This document shows positions 27,086-34,931 of a stretch of 64,000 bases of DNA, one piece after another. The DNA comes from Martinezella calliandrae. Its GTDB lineage: Bacteria; Pseudomonadota; Alphaproteobacteria; Rhizobiales; Rhizobiaceae. The stretch is from assembly GCF_030272695.1 (NCBI RefSeq), contig NZ_JARFYN010000002.1, positions 62,001 to 126,000 of the forward strand, given 5' to 3'. A program made the position numbers and the translations under genes. Position 1 is the stretch's first letter; the number at the start of each line of letters is the position of its first letter. The notes beneath the pieces are model-generated. The model did no database searches and had not been told where the DNA came from. It saw only the letters and a list, made by a program, of their open reading frames with translations.

Positions 27086-27122
27086 AGCAATGCTTGACAA
27101 GCGAGCAATGCTAAGACATTAT
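27086..27122 (+). promoter_or_regulatory. Promoter of the DUF4267 operon with a double operator
   Basis: Two identical near-palindromic 9-mers AGCAATGCT lie at 27086-27094 and 27104-27112 (18 bases start to start). A -35 TTGACA (27094-27099) and a -10-like CATTAT (27117-27122, 17-base spacer) sit among them. The operator is placed so that TetR binding would block RNA polymerase. It could also serve the tetR promoter on the other strand. Confidence 0.6.
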
Positions 27123-27165
27123 CTAGCGATGATAGATAAAATTTCGCCGCTAGGATCAATGCAAA

Positions 27166-27546
27166 ATGTACTGGCTTGTTAACGGGATCGGTTTGCTTAT
27201 AGCCCTCGCGATAATCGCGATCGGCACCAGCTATGTTGCGAGCCCAATGACCACAACGCGCAGTTTTGGCCTGCCGCTTCCTGAAGAGGGCCCAAATATT
27301 CCTTGGTGGCTTCGCCTCAAGGGCGTTCGCGACATCGTAGCGGGATTACTCGTTCTTGCGTTTATGGTGTGGGGTACTCAACGGGAGATCGGCATCGTTC
27401 TCTTGGTGGAGACGATTATTCCCTTCGGCGACATGCTGCTCATCCTCGCTGCGAAAGGCTCCACCAAAAGCGCCTTCGGCGTCCACGGCCTCACGGCGGC
27501 GATTATGGCCGTGGCCGCCATCCCCATGACAATCGGCGCACAATAA
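27166..27546 (+). CDS. DUF4267 membrane protein
   Basis: A 126-residue integral membrane protein with about four hydrophobic helices. It contains SMTTTRSFGLPLP-like N-terminal features (AIGTSYVASPMTTTRSFGLP) and WWLRLKGVRDIVAGL, which match the DUF4267 family. Function unknown; such genes are often next to TetR genes. It is one base from the following DoxX-like gene, so the two form an operon. Confidence 0.85.
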   Translation: MYWLVNGIGLLIALAIIAIGTSYVASPMTTTRSFGLPLPEEGPNIPWWLRLKGVRDIVAGLLVLAFMVWGTQREIGIVLLVETIIPFGDMLLILAAKGSTKSAFGVHGLTAAIMAVAAIPMTIGAQ

Positions 27547-27547
27547 G

Positions 27548-27868
27548 ATGGTTCACGTTCTTTCAATCTGGTTCTTGGTTGCCGCATTCTTTGGCGCAGG
27601 CCTTGTCAACGCGATCGGGACGTCCGAAGCGCGAAGCGGTTTCGTTCGGTGGGGCTATCCGCGTTGGTGGGGTATTTTCACTGGTGGCCTGGAGATATTG
27701 AGCGCCGTCCTGATTGCGCTTCCTGTTAGCCGCACTATCGGCGTGGTGCTTGGGGCGATCATCGTCGCGGCCGCGCTGTTAACTGTTCTGCGCCACCGCG
27801 AGTACTCACACCTTGCCCCACTGAGTGTCTTTATCACCTTGATCGCTCTTGCCGCAGCTTCATCTTAA
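27548..27868 (+). CDS. DoxX-like small membrane protein
   Basis: A 106-residue protein with about four hydrophobic segments (e.g. GIFTGGLEILSAVLIALPVS). The arrangement resembles DoxX/DoxD-type or related four-helix membrane proteins. No catalytic residues are evident. It is the second gene of the TetR-controlled operon; the partner DUF4267 protein is of similar size and topology. Confidence 0.7.
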   Translation: MVHVLSIWFLVAAFFGAGLVNAIGTSEARSGFVRWGYPRWWGIFTGGLEILSAVLIALPVSRTIGVVLGAIIVAAALLTVLRHREYSHLAPLSVFITLIALAAASS

Positions 27869-27916
27869 GCACGGCCAGCAAGACCGCTCGTGCGCTTCGG
27901 GTTAAACGCAGCCAAT

Positions 27917-28315
27917 TTATACCGTTTGCCGATTGCCGCGCGCCGCAAGCGCCTCGGTGTTGCCGATCATGAAATCGGCGCGCACGACGCGTCTCAATGT
28001 TTCCGGTTCGATCAGGTTGATGAAGCGGACGTTGACGCGATTGTCCATGCGATTGATCTCGGCGCAGGCGATGCGATAGGCAAGGCCAAGGATGTTCAGA
28101 TAATAATGTGCCGGTAGGCCTACGGTCGTGCCGACGACGAAACTTGCGCCGCCCTGTGAGATATCGACGATCTCGGCGCTGCGCACTGAAATGCCTGTCA
28201 GACACGGGCGCACGGCAATGAGGCGAGCCGGCCGCTGAACGAAGAATCGTTCCCACCTGTGTTCGTAGACTTCGGATTTGACTTTCGCCAGATGCGTTGC
28301 GCGAAGCATTGTCAT
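27917..28315 (-). CDS. PilZ-domain protein
   Basis: A 132-residue protein with a single PilZ module. The RxxxR-type basic motif lies in RWERFFVQRPARL and the D/NxSxxG motif in DISQGGASF; together these bind cyclic di-GMP in characterised PilZ proteins. The start is taken at 28315 (MTMLRATH). It could transmit c-di-GMP signals to attachment or surface functions; the divergent host-attachment family gene 224 bases away may be related. Confidence 0.82.
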   Translation of the reverse strand: MTMLRATHLAKVKSEVYEHRWERFFVQRPARLIAVRPCLTGISVRSAEIVDISQGGASFVVGTTVGLPAHYYLNILGLAYRIACAEINRMDNRVNVRFINLIEPETLRRVVRADFMIGNTEALAARGNRQTV

Positions 28316-28539
28316 TCCCCGTTTGAGGCTGCCGAATTCATCTCGGTTACAGCATGAACCTTGCATGGAGATTTTGCATAAGCGTCAACTGCGCCGATCG
28401 AATTTTAACGAATCGGGCGTTTTTCACCCGTTTGGGTGACATCGTGCGCCAGACATGCAGTTTTTGAACCCTTCGCGTCATGAGACGTTCTCTTTTGTCG
28501 GCGGTTTTTTGCAGTGATATGCAGAATGAGGACGGGACG

Positions 28540-28986
28540 ATGGTCGATATCAAATTCTCGCGGGGAACCTGGGTCGTCGTTTGCGACGGCGCCAAGGCGC
28601 TGATCCTGAAGTGTTCGAATGGCGGCCAGCATCCACATTTGCGAACCTGCGAAACCATGGAGCAGCCGCATCCACCGGATCGAGAACTCGGCGCAGACAA
28701 GCCGGGACGCACACACCAAGCCGAAGGTTTCGCGGGCAGCGCCGTCGAAGAAACAGAATGGCATGAACAGGCAGCGGCAGAGTTCTTGAAGGGCGTTGCG
28801 GCGAAGATCGATGCACTCGTGCAGACGAAGGGCATCGACCGCCTCATCCTTGTGGCGCCGCCCCGCGCACTCGGCGTTCTGCGGCCTCATCTCGGGGCTC
28901 ATTCGCAGGCGGTCATCGTGGCCGAAGTCGCCAAGGACTTGACGAATTTTCCTGTCGATCAGATTGAGCGCCATCTAGTCGCTTGA
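28540..28986 (+). CDS. Host attachment family protein
   Basis: A 148-residue protein of the "host attachment" family found in rhizobia and agrobacteria. It begins MVDIKFSRGTWVVVCDGAKA, the standard opening; it then has the HLRTCETMEQPHPPDRELG and LILVAPPRALGVLRPHL segments. The start at 28540 is supported by the family N-terminus and AGGACGGG upstream. The fold is peptide-release-factor-like (eRF1-type); its role in attachment is by name and phylogeny, not demonstrated here. Monocistronic. Confidence 0.88.
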   Translation: MVDIKFSRGTWVVVCDGAKALILKCSNGGQHPHLRTCETMEQPHPPDRELGADKPGRTHQAEGFAGSAVEETEWHEQAAAEFLKGVAAKIDALVQTKGIDRLILVAPPRALGVLRPHLGAHSQAVIVAEVAKDLTNFPVDQIERHLVA

Positions 28987-29250
28987 AGAGACGCGAAGTC
29001 GTGAAAATACCGCCGTCTCGTTATGCTCGGGCCTACGCGGTATCGCTTGCTGGCGGCCCTGTCGCTTCGTCTTGACATCGGCTCTGGCTTCGATCATACG
29101 AAAATCCGGTTCGAGGCACCGGCCGCTCGCGGATGAAGATCCATGGTGAAGCCCTCGCGATGTAGTCACAGCCATCTGGCGCATGCTGACTGGCGGTAAT
29201 GCGAGCTCCGATCTTCAGTCGTAAACGCATGCCTATGAGAGGCTTACTCC
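28987..29250. other. Intergenic stretch, no gene recognised
   Basis: 264 bases between the host-attachment gene and the glyoxalase-related gene. Frames are open on both strands but none has a recognisable product or a good ribosome site. Confidence 0.35.
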
Positions 29251-29688
29251 GTGACGACGATCTATCCGTCCATCAATGAATTGAAAGAGCAGGCCAAACG
29301 TCTGCGACAGGCTATGGCCGCGCGCGGCGACGATATGGCCCATAGTGCGGCCTTGGAACTGGTCGCCAAGCAATACGGGCTGCGCGACTGGAACACGCTG
29401 TCGGCACTTGCGGCAAGCCCGAATGCGGCGTCCAAAGCGCCGGGTGTCGTCGGGACCGCGGTTCGTGGCCGCTATCTGAACCAGCCCTTCACCGGCAAGG
29501 TGCTGGCGCTCACGGAGCAGTCCGGCGGGCTTTGCAGGATCACCATCCATTTCGACACTCCGGTGGACGTCGTGACCTTCGAGAGCTTCTCGGCCTTTCG
29601 CCAGCGCATTAACGCCCAGATCGATGTCAACGGCATTTCGCCGCGCAAGACCTCGGATGGCGTCCCGCATCTGGTACTGGACATCTAA
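29251..29688 (+). CDS. Glyoxalase-related (PF20066-like) protein
   Basis: A 145-residue protein with the N-terminal helical region shared by the 'glyoxalase superfamily protein' group: SINELKEQAKRLRQAMAARG, then AHSAALELVAKQYGLRDWNT at about 30-49. The C-terminal half (from about 65) is a small beta domain. The start is GTG at 29251 with GAGAGG about ten bases upstream. No catalytic function can be assigned. Confidence 0.8.
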   Translation: MTTIYPSINELKEQAKRLRQAMAARGDDMAHSAALELVAKQYGLRDWNTLSALAASPNAASKAPGVVGTAVRGRYLNQPFTGKVLALTEQSGGLCRITIHFDTPVDVVTFESFSAFRQRINAQIDVNGISPRKTSDGVPHLVLDI

Positions 29689-29755
29689 TATTCATCCTTT
29701 CATCAATCGACCGCTGCCATCATCTGACGGTGCGCGATGCTGCCTGGATCTTTCC

Positions 29756-31123
29756 ATGACGAATCATTCCGAAAGCAACATGTTCCTGAGCGGCTGGCTG
29801 CCGGGCGTCTTTGCCCGCACGGCCGCGCCGATCATCATGATCACAACCATCAACGGCCTGTTTGCCGTGGTCGACGCTTATTTCCTCGGCATCTATGTAG
29901 GTGCTGATGCTCTCGCCGCGGTCAGCCTCATTTTTCCGGCACTGATGCTGCTGATCGCTCTGCAATCCCTGGTCTCCAACGGCATGGCGAGCATCCTGGC
30001 GCGCCGGTTGGGGGCGGGAGCTCGGACGGGCGCAACACAGGTTTTTAGCGCCGCCCATGGCCTGGCCTTGGCGGTGGTGATCCTGGTCAACGCCGTCTAT
30101 TGGGCCACCGGACAGCAAATCGTTGCCGCGAGCGCAGGAGGCAATGTCGCCGTCGCCGGCAATGCCGCAGTTTTTATGGGAACCATGGCCGGTTTTGCTC
30201 CTGTGAGTTTCCTGTTGTCGGTGCATATCGATGCCCTGCGTTGCGAAGGCAAGATCGGCTTCATGACGCTGGTGACGCTTGCTTCGACGCTCCTCAACAT
30301 CGTTGCCAACTGGCTGCTGATGGGAGTGATGCATTGGGGCGTCGTCGGTTCCGCCACCGGTTCGATCGCGGCACAATTCATTTGCCTAGCTATCGTCCTG
30401 TTCTATCGATGGCGGCAGCCAGGCGCGCTCAGGCCATCGATATCATTCCCAATGGCTGAATGGCTCGGGATCGTCGCGTTCGGCGCGCCGATGAGCTTGG
30501 GGTTCATCGGTATATCCCTGAGTTCGGCATCGATCCTCTTCAACCTGTCGATCTGGCATCAGGGAGACTATGTCGCGACCGTCGGCGCTTACGGAATCAT
30601 CACCCGGGTGATGACCTTCGCCTATCTGCCGCTGCTCGGTCTCAGCATCGCTCTGCAGACGATAGCCGGTCATAATCACGGCGCAGCACTTCCCGCCCGC
30701 GTGGGCCGGAGCCTGCAGATCGCCATGGTGTCGGCGCTAGTCTATTGCACTGTGGTGGAGCTGGTCGTCGAAAAGTTCGCGAGCAGGCTGGGCAGCATAT
30801 TCGTCGGCGATTCCGTCATAATTGCCGAGGTGGGACGGATATTGCCGTGGACGGTCGGCGCTTATTTCCTCTTCGGACAGATGATCGTGCTGTCGTCCTA
30901 TTTCCAGTCGATCGGCGACGCAAAGCGGGGCGCGATCTTCGGCCTGGCACGGCCTTATTTCTTTACGCTGCCGCTGACATTCCTGCTGCCCTTCATCTTC
31001 GGTGAAACCGGAATTTGGATGGTGCCGGTATTCGCCGAGGCGGGAATGTTCCTGCTCGCCTGGCTGGTATTGTCGCGCAACGCCAGGGACCGCGGCTGGC
31101 GATACGGTCTGCTGCCGGCATGA
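29756..31123 (+). CDS. MATE-family efflux transporter
   Basis: A 455-residue polytopic protein with about 12 hydrophobic segments arranged as two MATE repeats. Segments such as TTINGLFAVVDAYFLGIYVG and GAPMSLGFIGISLSSASILF are typical of MatE cation-coupled multidrug exporters. The start at 29756 is preferred since the family begins just before the first helix; sequence upstream in the frame is polar and overlaps the preceding gene. The substrate is unknown. Confidence 0.9.
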   Translation: MTNHSESNMFLSGWLPGVFARTAAPIIMITTINGLFAVVDAYFLGIYVGADALAAVSLIFPALMLLIALQSLVSNGMASILARRLGAGARTGATQVFSAAHGLALAVVILVNAVYWATGQQIVAASAGGNVAVAGNAAVFMGTMAGFAPVSFLLSVHIDALRCEGKIGFMTLVTLASTLLNIVANWLLMGVMHWGVVGSATGSIAAQFICLAIVLFYRWRQPGALRPSISFPMAEWLGIVAFGAPMSLGFIGISLSSASILFNLSIWHQGDYVATVGAYGIITRVMTFAYLPLLGLSIALQTIAGHNHGAALPARVGRSLQIAMVSALVYCTVVELVVEKFASRLGSIFVGDSVIIAEVGRILPWTVGAYFLFGQMIVLSSYFQSIGDAKRGAIFGLARPYFFTLPLTFLLPFIFGETGIWMVPVFAEAGMFLLAWLVLSRNARDRGWRYGLLPA

Positions 31124-31171
31124 GCAAAAAGGCAGCGTCCTTGAGACGCGGTCATTTATGGTTCAGCGCAA

Positions 31172-31969
31172 TCAGGCCTTGAGGAGCCACTCATGTTCCG
31201 GCGCGTTGTAGAACTTCCAGATGCGTTTCGGACCGGCCATGACGTTGAGATAGTAGAGGTCGTAGCCATGGCAGGCGGCGCAGGGGTGGTATCCCCTCGG
31301 TACCAACGTCACGTCGCCGTCCTCCAACACCATAACTTCGTCGAGCGAGCGATCGTCGGTATAGACGCGCTGGAAACCGAAACCCTGCGGCGGGTTCAGG
31401 CGATGGTAGTAGGTCTCTTCCAGGAAGCTTTCGTTCGGCAAGTTGTCCCGGTCGTGCTTGTGCGGCGGGTAGGACGAGGTATGGCCGCCCGGCGTGATGA
31501 CCTCGACCACCAGCAGGGAATGCGCCGCGCCATCGTCCTCCGGCATGATGTTGTTGACGTAGCGGACATTGGTGCCCTTGCCGCGCGTCAGTGCCGGATG
31601 GGTTCCCGGTGGGATGGCGCGGGCTTCATAGGAGCCGCCGCCCGGTGCCGAGCAGACGGCAAGTTCCAGCGCGGTCTCTGCGGTCACCGACCAGGTCGAT
31701 CCTGCTGGAACATAGAGCGCGTGGGGGGCGCCCTCGAAAGGAGACATTCGCTGGCCGAGCGAGCCGAAATCCTTCGTGCCTGCCTTGGCGTTTCCCTTGC
31801 CGCTGATCCATACGAGGCAGACCTCGCGATCGCCGGTTTCGGCCGAAGCCGACTCGCCCGGCTTCAGGCGATGGAGATCGAATCCGACATGGGCCCACCC
31901 GGCGCTTTCGGGCGTGACATGGGTGACGCGACCATGCGAGCCATCAGGTTTGACCTTGAGATTTGGCAT
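31172..31969 (-). CDS. iolB: 5-deoxy-glucuronate isomerase
   Basis: A 265-residue bicupin. It converts 5-deoxy-D-glucuronate to 2-deoxy-5-keto-D-gluconate in myo-inositol catabolism. Family segments include SSYPPHKHDRDNLPNES with the His metal ligands, EETYYHRLNPPQGFGFQRVY and VPRGYHPCAACHGYDLYYLN. The start at 31969 has AAGGA nine bases upstream. Last gene of iolC-iolD-iolE-iolB, 43 bases after iolE. Confidence 0.95.
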   Translation of the reverse strand: MPNLKVKPDGSHGRVTHVTPESAGWAHVGFDLHRLKPGESASAETGDREVCLVWISGKGNAKAGTKDFGSLGQRMSPFEGAPHALYVPAGSTWSVTAETALELAVCSAPGGGSYEARAIPPGTHPALTRGKGTNVRYVNNIMPEDDGAAHSLLVVEVITPGGHTSSYPPHKHDRDNLPNESFLEETYYHRLNPPQGFGFQRVYTDDRSLDEVMVLEDGDVTLVPRGYHPCAACHGYDLYYLNVMAGPKRIWKFYNAPEHEWLLKA

Positions 31970-32012
31970 TGGTGTTTTCCTTCGTTGCTTGGGGAGAGGC
32001 ATTCGGTTCCCT

Positions 32013-32930
32013 CTACCCCTTGGGAAAGCCCTCGGTTTCCACCGCGTAACCGGCCGCCGTCATGACGCGCATCAATTCGGCATGGCCGATCGCGGCCATC
32101 TTCTGCGGCGGAGCCTTGCGCGGGTCCTGTTCGGCCTCGACGACAAACCAGCCTTCATAACCGTAATCCGCCAAACGCTGGACGATAGCGCCGAAATCGA
32201 GCGAGCCATCGCCCGGCACCGTGAATGCGCCGAGCGCCACCGCATCGAGGAAGGACTGCCGGCTGCGATCCAGCCCATCGATAACCGGCTTGCGGATATC
32301 CTTGACGTGAACGTGGTTGATGCGGACGTGGTGGTGGTCGATGGCGCGCAGGACGTCGCCGCCGGCAAAGGCCAAGTGACCCGCATCGAGCAGAAGCGGA
32401 ATACCTTCGCCGGAGTTGCGCATGAAGGCGTCGAGTTCCGGCTCGGTTTCTACGACGGCTGCCATGTGATGATGATAAGAGAGCGGCATGCCCTGCTGAG
32501 CGCACCATTCGCCGAACTCGGTCACGCGGCGCGCATAGGCCTTCATCTCGCCATCCGAGAGGCGCGGCTTGGTGGCGAGCGGCTTGGAGCGGTCGCCCTG
32601 GATGGAACGGCCAACTTCGCCATAAACAATGCAAGGCGCATTGACTGCCTTGAACAGTTCGATCATCGGCGCGATGCGGTCCTTGTTCGCGCCAAGTTCC
32701 TCGTTCACCAGCGTGCCCGAGAACCAGCCGCCGCAAAGCGTCACGTCAGCAGCGCGCAGGATCGGCAACATCTCATCAGGATTGCCGGGGAAACGCCGGC
32801 CCTGCTCCATACCGGTGAAGCCGGCGCTACGCGACTGGCGCAGACACTCCTCGAGAGATACGTCGTCGCTGAGCTCAGGAAGATCGTCGTTCCACCAGGC
32901 GATGGGCGACATGCCGAGTTTGGCCTTCAT
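32013..32930 (-). CDS. iolE: Myo-inosose-2 dehydratase
   Basis: A 305-residue TIM-barrel protein of the sugar-phosphate isomerase/epimerase family; dehydrates scyllo/myo-inosose to 3D-trihydroxycyclohexane-1,2-dione. The N-terminus MKAKLGMSPIAWWNDDLPEL and the metal-binding region PLLLDAGHLAFAGGD and HVHVKD match IolE. The start at 32930 follows AAGGAG. Third gene of the iol operon, 67 bases after iolD. Confidence 0.95.
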   Translation of the reverse strand: MKAKLGMSPIAWWNDDLPELSDDVSLEECLRQSRSAGFTGMEQGRRFPGNPDEMLPILRAADVTLCGGWFSGTLVNEELGANKDRIAPMIELFKAVNAPCIVYGEVGRSIQGDRSKPLATKPRLSDGEMKAYARRVTEFGEWCAQQGMPLSYHHHMAAVVETEPELDAFMRNSGEGIPLLLDAGHLAFAGGDVLRAIDHHHVRINHVHVKDIRKPVIDGLDRSRQSFLDAVALGAFTVPGDGSLDFGAIVQRLADYGYEGWFVVEAEQDPRKAPPQKMAAIGHAELMRVMTAAGYAVETEGFPKG

Positions 32931-32997
32931 CAATGGTCTCCTTGAAAGCATTGTTGGAGGAGTTGAAACGCTCCTTCAGATAAATCACGGAAATCGA

Positions 32998-34848
32998 TCA
33001 GCCGATGCGCTGGGAGTTGCGTGCCTGCTCATAGTCCGCGCGGGCCTTGTTGACTTCGGCGCGCGGGCTGACCTCGGGCACGACGACATCCCACCAATGC
33101 CCGCCTTCTTCCGTGGTGATTAGCGGGTCGGTGTCGATAACGATGACTGAGGTCCGGTCGTTCTTCTTCGAAGCCTCGATTGCCTGTTCCAGTTCGGCGA
33201 TGGATGCGACCTTGACGGCCACGGCGCCCATGCTCTCGGCATGCGCCCGGAAATCGATCTCCGGCATCACCTCGTGACGGGCATCCTTCAAGAGATTGTT
33301 GAAGTTCGCGCCGCCGGTCGCCATCTGCAGACGGTTGATGCAGCCAAAGCCCCTGTTGTCGAGCAGGACGACCGTGATCTTCAGGCCGAGCATGACTGAG
33401 GTCGCCAGTTCTGAATTCAGCATCATGTAGGAGCCGTCGCCGACCATGGCGATGACATCTTTCTCCGGCCGCGCCATCTTGACGCCCAGCGCACCGGCGA
33501 TCTCGTAGCCCATACACGAGAAACCATATTCCATGTGGTAGCTGGCGGCCGCGGTCGCCGGCCAGAGCTTGTGCAATTCGCCAGGCAGACCGCCCGCGGC
33601 GCAAACCACGATGCTCTTTTCGCCCCCGATGGTGCGTGTGACCGCACCGATCACCTGCGCGTCAGAGGGTAGGGCGGTATTCGTCGTCGCCATCGCCTTG
33701 GCGGCAGCCTCAAGCCAGATCTTCTTTTCCCGTGTTGCTTTTTCCGCAAGCACTGCCGGCGCTTTCCAGCCGGAAAGGCCGGCGGACAGGGCTTTTAATC
33801 CTTCGCGCGCATCTGTCACCAAGGGGTGGCCATCGTGCTTCAGCGCATCATAGGCCGCGATGTTGAGACCGAGTATCGACAATTTTTCGTTCTTGAACAG
33901 CGCCCAGGACCCGGTGGTGAAATCTTGGCAGCGGGTGCCGACAGCGATTACCAGATCGGTTTCCTCGACAATGGCATTGGCCGCCGATGTGCCGGTGACG
34001 CCAACCGAGCCAAGCGCCAGCGGATGCGTCTCGTCGATCGCCGATTTGCCCGCCTGTGTTACGACGACGGGGACACCATGAGCTTCCGCGAAGGTGGCCA
34101 GCTCCTTCGTCGCCTGTGAATAGAGCACGCCGCCACCGGCGACAATTACGGGCTTTTCGGATTTGCGGATTAGCGCGATCGCGTTTGCCAGTTCGTCTTC
34201 ATCCGGCCTCGGGCGGCGCTGTGTCCAGACAAGTTCCTCGAAGAAGCTTTCCGGATAATCGAAGGCCTCAGCCTGCACATCCTGGCAAAGCGCGAGCGTC
34301 ACGGGACCACAATCGAGCGGGTCCGTCAGCACCTGCATGGCCCGCTTCAGCGCCGTGATGATCTGCTCGGGCCGGGTGATGCGATCGAAATAGCGCGAAA
34401 CCGGACGGAAGGCATCGTTGGCCGACACCGTGCCGTCGCCGAAAGCCTCTATCTGCTGCAGCACCGGATCGGGCGCGCGGTTGGCGAAGACATCGCCGGG
34501 GAGGAAGAGCACGGGGATGCGATTGACATGCGCCACGCCGGCGGCGGTCACCATATTCAGCGCACCGGGACCGATCGATGTTGTGCAGGCCATGAAGCGC
34601 TGGCGGAAACTGGTCTTCGCATAGGCGATGGCGGCGTGTGCCATGCCCTGTTCGTTATGCGCACGGAAGGTCGGCAGCTCATCGCGCACCTGATAGAGTG
34701 CTTCCCCCATGCCGGCGACGTTGCCATGGCCGAAGATCGCCCAGACGCCGCCAAAGATCGGCAGCTTCCGACCATCGATCACGGTCATCTGCTTTTTGAG
34801 GAAATGCGCGACGGCCTGCGCCATCGTCAATCGGATCGTCTTGCCCAT
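32998..34848 (-). CDS. iolD: 3D-(3,5/4)-trihydroxycyclohexane-1,2-dione acylhydrolase (decyclizing)
   Basis: A 616-residue ThDP-dependent enzyme that opens the inositol-derived ring. It has the N-terminal ThDP-binding Pyr domain, a central domain, and a C-terminal PP domain with the GDGSYMMLNSELATS motif and trailing N (DNRGFG) that binds Mg2+-ThDP. The start at 34848 (MGKTIRLT) has GGGAGG five bases upstream; an open frame further upstream is not translated sensibly. Second gene of the operon; a hairpin repeat lies between it and iolC. Confidence 0.95.
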   Translation of the reverse strand: MGKTIRLTMAQAVAHFLKKQMTVIDGRKLPIFGGVWAIFGHGNVAGMGEALYQVRDELPTFRAHNEQGMAHAAIAYAKTSFRQRFMACTTSIGPGALNMVTAAGVAHVNRIPVLFLPGDVFANRAPDPVLQQIEAFGDGTVSANDAFRPVSRYFDRITRPEQIITALKRAMQVLTDPLDCGPVTLALCQDVQAEAFDYPESFFEELVWTQRRPRPDEDELANAIALIRKSEKPVIVAGGGVLYSQATKELATFAEAHGVPVVVTQAGKSAIDETHPLALGSVGVTGTSAANAIVEETDLVIAVGTRCQDFTTGSWALFKNEKLSILGLNIAAYDALKHDGHPLVTDAREGLKALSAGLSGWKAPAVLAEKATREKKIWLEAAAKAMATTNTALPSDAQVIGAVTRTIGGEKSIVVCAAGGLPGELHKLWPATAAASYHMEYGFSCMGYEIAGALGVKMARPEKDVIAMVGDGSYMMLNSELATSVMLGLKITVVLLDNRGFGCINRLQMATGGANFNNLLKDARHEVMPEIDFRAHAESMGAVAVKVASIAELEQAIEASKKNDRTSVIVIDTDPLITTEEGGHWWDVVVPEVSPRAEVNKARADYEQARNSQRIG

Positions 34849-34885
34849 GGGCGCCTCCCAAATGCATTTTAGTCCATTATTTGCG

Positions 34886-34924
34886 CATCGCTCCGAAAAT
34901 TGGTGACCACTTTTCGGAGCGATG
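34886..34924. repeat. Perfect 14-bp inverted repeat between iolC and iolD
   Basis: CATCGCTCCGAAAA at 34886-34899 and its exact complement at 34911-34924, with an 11-base loop. It lies in the 83-base gap inside the iol operon and has no T-run on the minus strand. It resembles short palindromic repeats dispersed in rhizobial genomes; such hairpins often shape differential mRNA stability (inference). Confidence 0.65.
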
Positions 34925-34931
34925 GGCCAAG

